This document shows, piece by piece, positions 33,891 to 41,925 of a stretch of DNA of 56,405 nucleotides. The DNA comes from Bradyrhizobium centrolobii (GTDB taxonomy: Bacteria; Pseudomonadota; Alphaproteobacteria; Rhizobiales; Xanthobacteraceae), in the NCBI RefSeq assembly GCF_001641635.1, contig NZ_LUUB01000056.1, forward strand, positions 8,166-64,570, written 5' to 3'. A program made the translations under genes and the position numbers. The notes under the pieces are model-generated. The model had not been told where the DNA came from, made no database searches, and saw nothing but the letters and a program-made list of their open reading frames with translations. Positions within the stretch are counted from its first letter, which is position 1. Every line of letters starts with the position of its first letter.

Positions 33891-36800
33891 TCAATGTTGA
33901 GGTCTGGTCAGGAACGACGAGCCCTGTGCCCAGGTGTTGCCATTCGACACGGCTGCCACGATCTGACCGGGGTCGACCCGACCGGTGTTACCCGCCATAT
34001 ACTGGTTCAGCAGTGCAAAGCTCTGGCTTGCCAGGGACGATGCAGTCGAGCCGCTCGCATGCGAGGTATCCGCCGCTGTGATCGGCGACGCAGAGGTCGC
34101 TACGCCTCTGTTGGCGACCAGGTCCCTGATCTCGCTAAGCAGAGCAGACCCCTCGCCTGCCAGCCCCGTGCTCGTACCGGTCGCGGGCGTAGTCGTCCCA
34201 TCGCTGGCGATCGAGTCGCGATGCCGGCCCCACGATTCAAAGCCCTGGCCATCCCGCGGCGTGGTCGTTCCACCGCCGGAGATCAAGTCGCGATGCTGGC
34301 CCCACCATCCTGTGTTCGTCCCGGTCGAAGGCGAAGGATCCGTCACAGGGGTGGTCTGCGGCGACGTTGGGGTCGTGACGGTCGTAGGCTGAGAGGTCGT
34401 CACGGTCGAGGTCTGCTGCGACGTTGTGGTCGCAGCCGTCGCAGGCCGGGGATCCTTCACGGTGATGGTCTGCGGCGCAGATGTCGTAACGTCGCCGGTG
34501 ACCGGGTCCTTCGCCGTTGCCGTCAGCGTGAGTGTCGAGACCGGATCAGAGTTGCCCTTGTAGTTCGATTGCAGCGTCAATCCACTGTCGACCTGCGCGG
34601 CCGTCAAGGTGACGCTCTTCCCCTTGAAGGTTTGACCATCGAGCTTGTCGGTGATCGTCTCGTATCCCGGCAAACCCGTGATGTTCACGGTCACGACATC
34701 GTTGGGGTCGGTCGTCGTCACCTTCACCCCCAGGTCGACCGTGCCGCCCTGCCCGTTCACCGAGAGCGTGGGATCCGCGATGGTGAGGACGGGAGCGATC
34801 GATGGCGGCGTTGGAGTCGTTGGGGTAGTCGGGGTCGTTGGCGTGGTCGATGCCGTCGAGATCTGGAGACCGGAGAATGTCTTCACCGCGCCCGAGAGAT
34901 CCGCTGCGAGACCGCCGGCATCCTTGATGCTCGATCCGCTCGGGAGATTGACCCCGGTGATGGCGAGCGCCGAAACACTGGTGTCGGTCGAGGCGACCGT
35001 GGTGCGGAAGTTGAGCGCGTTCGTGCCCGAGCCGCTGACATAGGTAGCGACATCGCCATCATTGAGCGACAGCGTCGGCGTGCCTGACACCGTCACAGCC
35101 TCGTTGAAGCCGAGCGTCAGCGTGACCGTGTCTCCGACATGCTCGGTGCCGGTCCCCGGCGAGGCCGTGGCCTGCGTCACCGCCGGCGAGGTCGGATTCG
35201 TGGGCGCCGATGGCGATGACGTCGGATCGATCTGGAGACCGGTGAACGTCTTCACTGCGCCCGAGAGGTTCGCCGCAACACCCGATGAATCCTTGATGCT
35301 CGCGCCGCTCGGAAGATTGACTCCGGTGATGGCGAGCGCCGAGGTATTGGTGTCGGTCGACGCGACAGTCGTTTTGAAGGTGAGCGCACTCGTCCCGGAG
35401 CCGCCAACATAGGTGGCGGTAGCGCCATCATTGAGCGACAGCGTCGGCGTACCTGACACCGTCACAGCCTCGTTGAAGCCGAGTGTCAGCGTGACTGTGT
35501 CGCCGACATGCTCGGTGCCGGTCCCCGGAGAGGTCGTGGCCTGCGTCACCGCTGGCAGGACCGGATCGATTTGGAGACCGGTGAACGTCTTCACCGCGCC
35601 CGAGAGGTTCGCCGCAAGGCCGCCCGCATCCTTGATGCTGGCGCCGGTCGGAAGATTGACCCCGGTGATGGCGAGCGCCGAAGTATTGGCGTCGGTCGCC
35701 GCGACGGTCGTTTTGAAGGTGAGTGTGCTCGTCCCCGAACCACCAGCATAGGTGGCGGTATTGCCGTCGTTGAGCGACAGCGTCGGCGTGCCCGTCACCG
35801 TCACGGCCTCGTTGAAGCCGAGCGCCAAGGTGATGGTATCGCCGGCATGCTCGATTCCCGTCGCCGGAGAGGCCGTAGCCTGCGTCACCGCCGGAGTCGT
35901 GGCTGGCGGAGACGTCGTCGGAGAGCCCCCGCTCACCGCCTTGAGCATTGGAAGAAGAGTATTCAAGTCCGTATTGAGGGCGCTCATCGTCGCCGCATCA
36001 TAGGCGTTCGCCTGGGCGCGAAGGTAGGTCCCGGCGTTTCCATTCTCGGTGACGTAGGCGCCGTATTGCTGGAGGGCGCGGAACACCTCCTGGCCGAGCG
36101 GCGAAAGACCGGAGGGCATCGGCGTTCCGGGCGAAATAGCCAGAAGCTGGCCTTCCTGCACGGTGCCGCTGGAATTTCTGCCGTCGTCGGCAATGGCGGG
36201 GGCGACATAGCCTGGCTTCAAGAGCGAGGTGTCGAGGGCGAGCTCCAGGGCATGATCGATCGTGCCCGTGTCCGTCTGCGCCTGGACCAGGAGCCCACCG
36301 AGCTCGCTATTGCCGGCGGCACCGACGCCTGCGCCAAGCGAGGATTGCCAATTATTTGCCGCAGTGGGTGTCTGGAAGGAGCCCCAACCGGTGCCCGTGA
36401 CCACGTTCGCCTCGCCATACGACTGGGCTGTCGCGGTCGTGTCGCTCGTGCGGTTGAATCGCCAGAAATTGTAGGCGGTGTCGCCGTCGATGACGATGAT
36501 CGGGTTGTCGGGGACTGAATCCCAGGGGGACGTTCCGCCGGGCTGGCCGGTTGCCCCGGCCGGAACATGGACGCTGACGGTCCCGCCGGGCCATCCCCAG
36601 CTGGCGGGAACAGACACCTGCACGACCGGGTCCGACGACGAGGCGACGTAGACTGGAAACCCGGTTTGGGCCCAGGTCACGCCGTAGTTGTATCCGGTCG
36701 AGGTGGGCCAGTTGATCGGCGTATATGTTGCTCCGGTGTTGACCTGCTGGTTCCAAAGCGAGGTCGACGAAAACGGAGCAGATGACAAGTTGAACGACAT
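33891..36800 (-). CDS. type I secreted repeat protein (probable substrate of the adjacent exporter)
   Basis: 969 residues, no N-terminal signal peptide. Residues 1-290: a globular domain starting SAPFSSTSLWNQQV and containing NPIIVIDGDTAYNFWRFNRT, GSFQ...NNWQSSLGAGVGAAGNSELG, TGTIDHALELAL, YVAPAIADDG and ALQQYGAYVTENG. This pattern (SPFNxPI...EFWxx...GxIDHALxxA...ALQxYGAYVxDxGG) recurs in uncharacterised secreted proteins of actinobacteria; I know no assigned activity. Residues 303-413, 417-526 and 540-649: three near-identical beta repeats. 660-785: an Ig/cadherin-like domain. 786-895: Thr/Pro-rich linker with WWGQHRD and SWGRHRD. The tail (905-969, SLASQSFALLNQYMAGNTGRVDP to SFLTRPQH) fits an uncleaved C-terminal type I signal. 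No RTX nonapeptides. Confidence 0.82.
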   Translation of the reverse strand: MSFNLSSAPFSSTSLWNQQVNTGATYTPINWPTSTGYNYGVTWAQTGFPVYVASSSDPVVQVSVPASWGWPGGTVSVHVPAGATGQPGGTSPWDSVPDNPIIVIDGDTAYNFWRFNRTSDTTATAQSYGEANVVTGTGWGSFQTPTAANNWQSSLGAGVGAAGNSELGGLLVQAQTDTGTIDHALELALDTSLLKPGYVAPAIADDGRNSSGTVQEGQLLAISPGTPMPSGLSPLGQEVFRALQQYGAYVTENGNAGTYLRAQANAYDAATMSALNTDLNTLLPMLKAVSGGSPTTSPPATTPAVTQATASPATGIEHAGDTITLALGFNEAVTVTGTPTLSLNDGNTATYAGGSGTSTLTFKTTVAATDANTSALAITGVNLPTGASIKDAGGLAANLSGAVKTFTGLQIDPVLPAVTQATTSPGTGTEHVGDTVTLTLGFNEAVTVSGTPTLSLNDGATATYVGGSGTSALTFKTTVASTDTNTSALAITGVNLPSGASIKDSSGVAANLSGAVKTFTGLQIDPTSSPSAPTNPTSPAVTQATASPGTGTEHVGDTVTLTLGFNEAVTVSGTPTLSLNDGDVATYVSGSGTNALNFRTTVASTDTSVSALAITGVNLPSGSSIKDAGGLAADLSGAVKTFSGLQISTASTTPTTPTTPTTPTPPSIAPVLTIADPTLSVNGQGGTVDLGVKVTTTDPNDVVTVNITGLPGYETITDKLDGQTFKGKSVTLTAAQVDSGLTLQSNYKGNSDPVSTLTLTATAKDPVTGDVTTSAPQTITVKDPRPATAATTTSQQTSTVTTSQPTTVTTPTSPQTTPVTDPSPSTGTNTGWWGQHRDLISGGGTTTPRDGQGFESWGRHRDSIASDGTTTPATGTSTGLAGEGSALLSEIRDLVANRGVATSASPITAADTSHASGSTASSLASQSFALLNQYMAGNTGRVDPGQIVAAVSNGNTWAQGSSFLTRPQH
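34854..35894 (-). repeat. three tandem ~110-codon repeats inside the secreted protein
   Basis: Units at 35562-35894, 35223-35552 and 34854-35183. Each encodes VTQAT.SPGTGTEHVGDTVT, LTLGFNEAVTVSGTPTLSLN, TALAITGVNLPSGASIKD and SGAVKTFTGLQI with few changes. Spacers are short and Pro/Thr/Ser rich. Units 2 and 3 are the most alike. High DNA identity implies recent duplication or gene conversion. Confidence 0.9.
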
Positions 36801-36843
36801 GCGTACCCTTCGTTCTGTTTACAGAGTCTTTGACGTTGACAAG

Positions 36844-37060
36844 GGAATTCCACTGCCGCGCATCACGAAGGCGCGCGACATACCACGCGCTCGCAGCCTG
36901 GAGCCGAGAGCGGATTCCAAAGCTTCGCAGTCTCGGACTGCGAGCCGATTTCAAAGCAGTGGGATTTTGGAAGGTTGGCCCCCGACTGCTGGGTCGGTTG
37001 GTTAGTGAGCGAAAATGGCGAAAAAATTCTCAAAATATGATTTATACACAAGTATATAGC
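36844..37060 (-). promoter_or_regulatory. leader/promoter region of the secreted-protein gene (copy 1 of direct repeat)
   Basis: Upstream of the ATG at 36800 and duplicated at 33433-33653. At its far end the minus strand is AT-rich (ATATACTTGTGTATAAATCA and TTTTGAGAATTTTTTCGCC), contrasting with the GC-rich surroundings; this is the best promoter candidate. Conservation of the whole block in both copies although the second gene has died argues it once was a functional leader of about 220 bases. Confidence 0.55.
36891..36957. repeat. two tandem 33-34-base direct repeats in the leader
   Basis: TCGCAGCCTGGAGCCGAGAG.. (36891-36923) and TCGCAGTCTCGGACTGCGAG.. (36925-36957) share TCGCAG at the start and GATTTCAAAGC/GATTCCAAAGC at the end. 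The duplicated leader keeps the same pair at 33485-33551. Could be regulator sites or a folded 5' leader element. Confidence 0.6.
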
Positions 37061-37256
37061 GCCGCTCGCACGGCCAGCATCACCATGAGGCCAGCGACGG
37101 GTGCCTCAGCAGTCGGCCGGCGGATCAGCTTCCGCGCAGTCAATCGCGACACACTGCCCGCCCTCAATGCGGATGGGGCGAACTCAGGATCGGATATCCG
37201 CGACGGCATCGAGGTCATCCACGTGCCGGCAAACCGCGCCGCCTGACCACCTCGTC

Positions 37257-37487
37257 ACCCAGGATCCCGCGCAACTGCTTCTGTGGTGCTTTCCCGGCCA
37301 TGAAAAGCAAGAACGACAGATTGGATTGATGGAACACCACACCGTTGGTGAAAAAGAGCACCAGGAAACATGCGACGCACGGCATCCTGTATTCAGGGTC
37401 CAAGCGCGACAGGATCACATACCATGCATAGTTGACGATCATTGTGCCGGCGAGGCCGTAACAAACCATCAAATTGGGAAGGCCGTT
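37257..37487 (-). pseudogene. O-antigen ligase / polysaccharide polymerase (Wzy_C) remnant
   Basis: Reading minus: AAHNGLPNLMVCYGLAG, then membrane segments TMIVNYAWYVILSRL and MPCVACFLVLFFTNGVVFHQ followed by SNLSFLLFMAGKAP. HNG followed by a hydrophobic GLxG stretch is the landmark of the Wzy_C/O-antigen ligase family, and this is its C-terminal end. The preceding ten membrane segments are absent and the frame upstream is unrelated. It suggests that a polymerase gene once stood next to the secretion locus. Confidence 0.5.
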
Positions 37488-37819
37488 ATGAGCAGCCACC
37501 GGGGATGCTTGGACGGCATAACCCGGCCTCGAGCGAGGACCCCTGGGGGCGGTGGGGTATCCCACCTCGTGGCGGTGCATTATCGAGTCCACGGCCCGGC
37601 ACAGTACGGGATAACCGATGTTGGCCACGAGGTGCACGAAGGGCGAAGACAAACCGGGCATCAATCAGCGCATGCCGGGAGCAGGCTTAATTTGATCGAC
37701 GTGTTGGCAAGGTCGCGCCTGACAAGCCAGCCTTCCAGCCGCACTGGGGAAAACCCGCCGTACGGCTGAAAGGGGGGCAATGGAAACAGCGGCATCATTC
37801 GAAGTCCGCAACGCGCCAT

Positions 37820-38746
37820 CGTCCTACCCGACGCCGAACGCGGCAGGGTCTTTCTCCTTGAGATGCTCGGGGCGCTTGATGCGTAGCAGCGCCATGAGCA
37901 GTAGCGTGAGCAACGTCGTGCGCAGGCCGTAGAAAGCCGGGCCGATCTCACCGAACAGTTTGCGGCTGATCCGAAACAGCCCGCTCTCGACCAGACACGG
38001 GAGAGCCAACAGCACACCGACACCGGGAACCGAGGACCCCTCGCGGAACAGCGGCGCAGCACCATCGAGCAGCCCAAGATGAGCGAGCTGCCGATCAAAC
38101 GTCCGATCTCAGCTGCGCTGTCGAGGCTCACCGGCACCGGTTCATCGTCGTTTGCAGCCCAGGCGCGGTGATCGGTTCGCGGTCCTCCGCCGATTCACTG
38201 GCGTGATCTCCATCTTCGCCGCTCGGTGTCGCAGGTGGCACGGCGTTTGTCGCCGGCTTCTCCAGGGCGGGCGTGATCGCGGCCAACGCAAGCTGTGCAC
38301 TCTTCGCTTGGATGGTCCCACCAGCTCGCGGATAGCGTTCTCACTGACACCGAGCCGGTGCGCGATCGCGCGACTGGCATTTTAATATCTCGATGCTGCG
38401 CAGACGTTTCCCGGAGATACGTCGTCGGCCATGACGCCACCCTTCCTCTTTACCAAGCGCAGCCATCCCGCCGCGCGCATAGCGCTCTTGGTAGCGCCGA
38501 ACAGTGCGCACCGACCGCTCGAACGCCCCGCGCCACGTCTGTTTGCTGGGCAAAGCCCGACTCCACCAAAAACACCATCGCATAAGCCTCGGCGATCGCG
38601 TCTTCGGCGCGATGGTGGTGCACTGGAAGTCCAGCGACGACGATCACCCGCTGATCCCCTTCGATCCGAACGCTGCAGCGCGCATTGATGACCACAGTAT
38701 TGGACGGCGCCGGCGAGGGCAGCGCCAAGGCTTGTTGGGTGCTCAT
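37820..38746 (-). pseudogene. degraded transposase (family not assigned)
   Basis: Pieces of one protein in several minus frames, in order: MSTQQALALPSPAPSNTVVI and RCSVRIEGDQRVIVVAGLPV (from 38746), AEAYAMVFLVESGFAQQTDV, then SVRTVRRYQERYARGGMAAL with GKEEGWRHGRRRISGKRL (helix-turn-helix), and finally VLLALPCLVESGLFRISRKL-like text, FGEIGPAFYGLRTTLLTLLL and MALLRIKRPEHLKEKDPAAFG. I recognise this as a common rhizobial putative transposase. Several frameshifts, an internal deletion and loss of the 3' part make it inactive. Confidence 0.75.
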
Positions 38747-38769
38747 GGGCGGAGCTAGAGCTGGCGTAG

Positions 38770-39710
38770 TGCGCTTTGCGAGGATGATCCGGAGCTGATC
38801 CCGGCGCTCAAGCGCCTGATCGAGCCCGCGACGCTGGGCGATCCCATGCGGCCCTTGATCTGGGTTTCGAAGAGTATGGAGAAACTCGCCGCAACGCTGA
38901 CCGAAATAGGGCACCCGATCAGCGCCGATACGGTGCGCAAGGAGCTGGTGAAGCTCGGTTTCTCGCGCCAGTCCAACCGCAAGGCGGATGAAGGCGCAAA
39001 ACATCCCGACCGAGACGCCCAGTTCGAATATATCAATGCCAAAGTCGTTGCGGCGCAGGCCCAACAGCAACCCGTCATCTCCGTCGATACGAAGAAGAAA
39101 GGAGCTGATCGGCAACTTTAGGAATGGCGGAACCGACTATCGTCCGAAAGGCGATCCCTTGCGCGTCAACGTCCACGATTTCGAGGACAAGAAGCTCGGC
39201 AAGGTCGTGCCCTATAGGGTGTACGATGTAACCGCCAATGCTGGCTTCGTCACTGTCGGGATCACGAGCGACACCACCGAATTCGCCGTGCAGTCGATCC
39301 GTTGCTGGCGCGAACGTATGGGACGCGCGCACTACCCGCATGCGCACGAACTCACGATCACGGCGGATTGCGGCGGCTCCAATGGCGCACGGGTGCCGCT
39401 GTGGAAGGTTGAATTGCAAAAGCTTGCCGACGAGACCGGCCTGGTGATCCACGCCCACCACTATCCGCCGGGTACCTCGAAGTGGAACAAGATCGAGCAC
39501 CGGCTTTTCTGCCACATCATCCAGAATTGGCGCGGCCGGCCGCTGACCAACCGCCTCGCTGTGGTCGAATTGAGCGGAGCGACCAAGACAAAAACCGGTC
39601 TCAAGGTTGAAAGTGCGCTGGACACCCGCACCCACCGCAAGGGCATCAAGGTCAGCAAAGCCCAGATGAAATCTCTCGACATCACCGGCGATCAATTCCA
39701 TCCTGAATAG
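38770..39710 (+). pseudogene. ISAzo13-family transposase, frameshifted and 5'-truncated
   Basis: First part: CEDDPELIPALKRLIEPATL, MRPLIWVSKSMEKLAATLTE, KHPDRDAQFEYINAKVVAAQ, ending VISVDTKKKG at a frameshift near 39100. The second frame continues ELIGNFRNGGTDYRPKGDPL, NVHDFEDKKLGKVVPYRVYD, NAGFVTVGITSDTTEFAVQS, ELTITADCGGSNGARVPLWK, HHYPPGTSKWNKIEHRLFCH and MKSLDITGDQFHPE. The DDE residues appear present but GGG is CGG at ADCGGSN, and the N-terminal domain is missing. Not functional. Confidence 0.88.
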
Positions 39711-39712
39711 AA

Positions 39713-40225
39713 TTACACGATCAGACCGTGGCCGTCGTAATAGTAGCACTTATTCTTCGGAGTCTCCTTAGTGTAATCAACAGGCATAATATTGTTGAGC
39801 CCGCTGTGCGGTCGGACGTCGTCTTTCCAGAGCGACAGGACGTCGCGGGCGTGCGCGAGAGAGCCGAACAGCGTTCCGTTCAACAGCTCATCGCGCAGGC
39901 GGCCGTTGAAACGTTGAAACTTTCGATGAAGGCATTCTGCTGCGGTTTGCCGCGCGCAATGTAATGCCACTCGACCTGCCGTTGCTGCGACCAGCGCAGT
40001 ATCGTCATGCTGGTGAACTCGGTGCCATTGTCGGACACGATCATCGCCGAACAACCGCGAGTGGCGATCACGGCGTCGAGTTCGCGCACAACCCGCAGGT
40101 CGGGCGTCAGCGATGTTCTCTCGGTCAGCAGGATCGGCCAGGGCCGCTCGATGCGGAGGGCGATCGCAGCCAGCGTGAAGCAAATTAGGCCAGTGGCGCT
40201 AGCCGATTTTGCCAGGGCGGCCTTC
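39713..40225 (-). pseudogene. IS3-family transposase (OrfB integrase) remnant
   Basis: Minus frames read ELDAVIATRGCSAMIVSDNG then TEFTSMTILRWSQQRQVEWH and YIARGKPQQNAFIESFN, the rve core with the second Asp and final Glu; after a frameshift GRLRDELLNGTLFGSLAHAR, DVLSLWKDDVRPHSGLNN. The usual YNxxRPHS motif has lost residues. The first catalytic Asp region is not recognisable. Ends 3 bases from the ISAzo13 remnant stop. Confidence 0.8.
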
Positions 40226-40645
40226 CAAGATGGCGCGGCGGCCTGCGGCGGCGGGGCCGTTTTGCTGAGCACTCGCGGAGACAGATTAGGGGACACCAAA
40301 GAGGTAAGCCCGTTGCTCAATTGCGGGCTCCTTGGATAGGTCGTCTAATTGTATAGCGAGGCAGTGCAACTGTGTTTTGCGTAAGGTCTCGCCAGCGCTG
40401 TTCTCGCGGCGGCCCCGGGAGAGTCCTAATCAGGGTGCGCGAGACCAGAAGTGCATCACCTCGGAACACAAGGCATTCAAGCGGGTTTGGTGCGCATTGC
40501 CCAAGTGAGGCGCGGCGGATCGATGAAATACCTCACTGGATCGGACGAGGACCTTGGGCATGACCTGGCAGTGCCGGCTGAGCAATTTGAAAGCCCTCTG
40601 GTATCCACCGCCCCAATCTCCTTCTAAACCTGTCAAGGCGACTTA
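40226..40645. other. 420-base stretch without a recognisable gene
   Basis: Lies between the transposase debris and the methyltransferase gene. No coding motif. It must contain the methyltransferase promoter. Confidence 0.4.
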
Positions 40646-41482
40646 ATGACCATTGCTGCATTTGTCAGAAGATTGATCCCGTCCGCGCTTAAGCAGCCGG
40701 TGAGGAATTACATTGACGGTCGCGCGTGGCGTCAGCAACCGCAGTTGCCATTTGCGGCATTGAACCTGAGGCCTTGCTCTCTGGTCGACGTCACTGCCGT
40801 TATGAATGATGCTGCCATCGGCGCGGCCTTCACGGAAGACAATGCCAAAATCGCCAGCGTCTATGGAGCCGGAGAGGTTTTCGGCGGGGTCAATCCCGGG
40901 GATCGCCGAGCGCTCTTCCACTTGATCGCATATTTTAAGCCGAAAAGGGTTCTCGAGATTGGAACACATGTCGGAGCGTCGACGGTCCATATAGCCAGCG
41001 CGCTGTGCCGGTTCGTCGACGACGGCAAGCTGACGACGGTAGATATTGACGAGGTCAATGGACCGCAAGGAGCATGGAAGGTTCTCGGGCTATCAGCGCC
41101 TCCCGCCTCATTCATTTCCCGTCTCGGACTTGAGGGGATCACAACCTTCGTCACAAAGCCTGCGGCGGAAATGCTTCAGGGGCCAGAGCGATATGACCTG
41201 ATATTTCTTGACGGCGATCACTCCGCGCCCGCGGTTTACCGCGAGATCTCGGCAGCGCTGAAAATACTGGAGCCGCAAGGCCTCATCGTTCTTCACGATT
41301 TTTATCCCGGCGGCAAACCGCTGACACCGGATGGCGGTGCGATCAAAGGGCCGTCGATGGCGGCTGATCGCATCTATAGCGAGACGGACGATATCGTGTT
41401 TCTCCCGCTTGGGCTTCTTCCTTGGCAGACAAAGGGCGGCGGCAACGCGACCAGCCTGGCGTTGACAACGAAGCGCAATTAA
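40646..41482 (+). CDS. class I SAM-dependent methyltransferase (Methyltransf_24 type)
   Basis: 278 residues. The Rossmann core has RVLEIGTHVGASTVHIASAL (motif I, SAM loop), LTTVDIDEVNGPQGAWKVL (acidic motif II) and YDLIFLDGDHSAPAVYREIS with LEPQGLIVLHDFYPGG, the pattern of Methyltransf_24 / CmcI-like O-methyltransferases. The N-terminal 90 residues are helical and not diagnostic. Its position at the edge of the polysaccharide locus suggests a sugar O-methyltransferase, but that is inference. It stands alone on plus with no close partner. Confidence 0.85.
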   Translation: MTIAAFVRRLIPSALKQPVRNYIDGRAWRQQPQLPFAALNLRPCSLVDVTAVMNDAAIGAAFTEDNAKIASVYGAGEVFGGVNPGDRRALFHLIAYFKPKRVLEIGTHVGASTVHIASALCRFVDDGKLTTVDIDEVNGPQGAWKVLGLSAPPASFISRLGLEGITTFVTKPAAEMLQGPERYDLIFLDGDHSAPAVYREISAALKILEPQGLIVLHDFYPGGKPLTPDGGAIKGPSMAADRIYSETDDIVFLPLGLLPWQTKGGGNATSLALTTKRN

Positions 41483-41925
41483 ACCACGGCCGCTACCCGC
41501 CGATCATTTGGAGGTGTCTTCCGTGCCTAGCCTATGCCGTCGGCGGCGAGAGAGCCGCGCTACTACGGTTCTTCCCCGCCCGTCGGGCGACAGTTATGCA
41601 AGGGACAGGATCATTCTCAGCGGATATACGGTCGCCGTGAGGGCTCTATTTGCCGGACGGTTCGTCTATATGCGGCAGCTGTGTAGCCCATAATCGACCC
41701 CTCGCCTCTTTCCGCGGCAGCTACGCCTCCTCGACATACCTGCGCGCATCCACGACATGAGCGCTTCGTTGCGGGCGAGATCCCCGGGCCTGCCAGCGTT
41801 GTCAAAAGCGAGCCAGTTGTAGTATTTGAAGTTCACTGGCAGTCGGAGGATCTGTGGAGGAACAACGACCGCGTGCAACAGCCGTACGAGCGGCGAAGAT
41901 TCGCACTAGGCGGTACGGTCTGTTC
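41483..41925. other. 440-base gap with a short echo of the glycanase gene start
   Basis: No intact gene. At 41801-41824 there is a 24-base segment (CAGCGTTGTCAA.AGCGAGCCA) almost identical to 42057-42080, which encodes the signal-cleavage region (GVVKSEP) of the following gene; downstream similarity fades. It may be a decayed partial duplication. Confidence 0.35.

Noticed and set aside
33561..35087. 508-codon plus-strand open frame
   Set aside because: Antisense to the secreted repeat protein; Arg/Gly-rich low-complexity translation without motifs. A shadow of repeated GC-rich codons.
34854..35894. Possible CRISPR or satellite array
   Set aside because: Repeat period of about 330 bases and continuous coding frame show these are protein domain repeats.
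33891..36800. RTX toxin
   Set aside because: No GGxGxDxxx nonapeptides; the repeats are about 110-residue beta domains and only the C-terminal tail suggests type I export.
38770..39710. Active insertion sequence
   Set aside because: Frameshift near 39100, missing N-terminal part, and no terminal inverted repeats identified.
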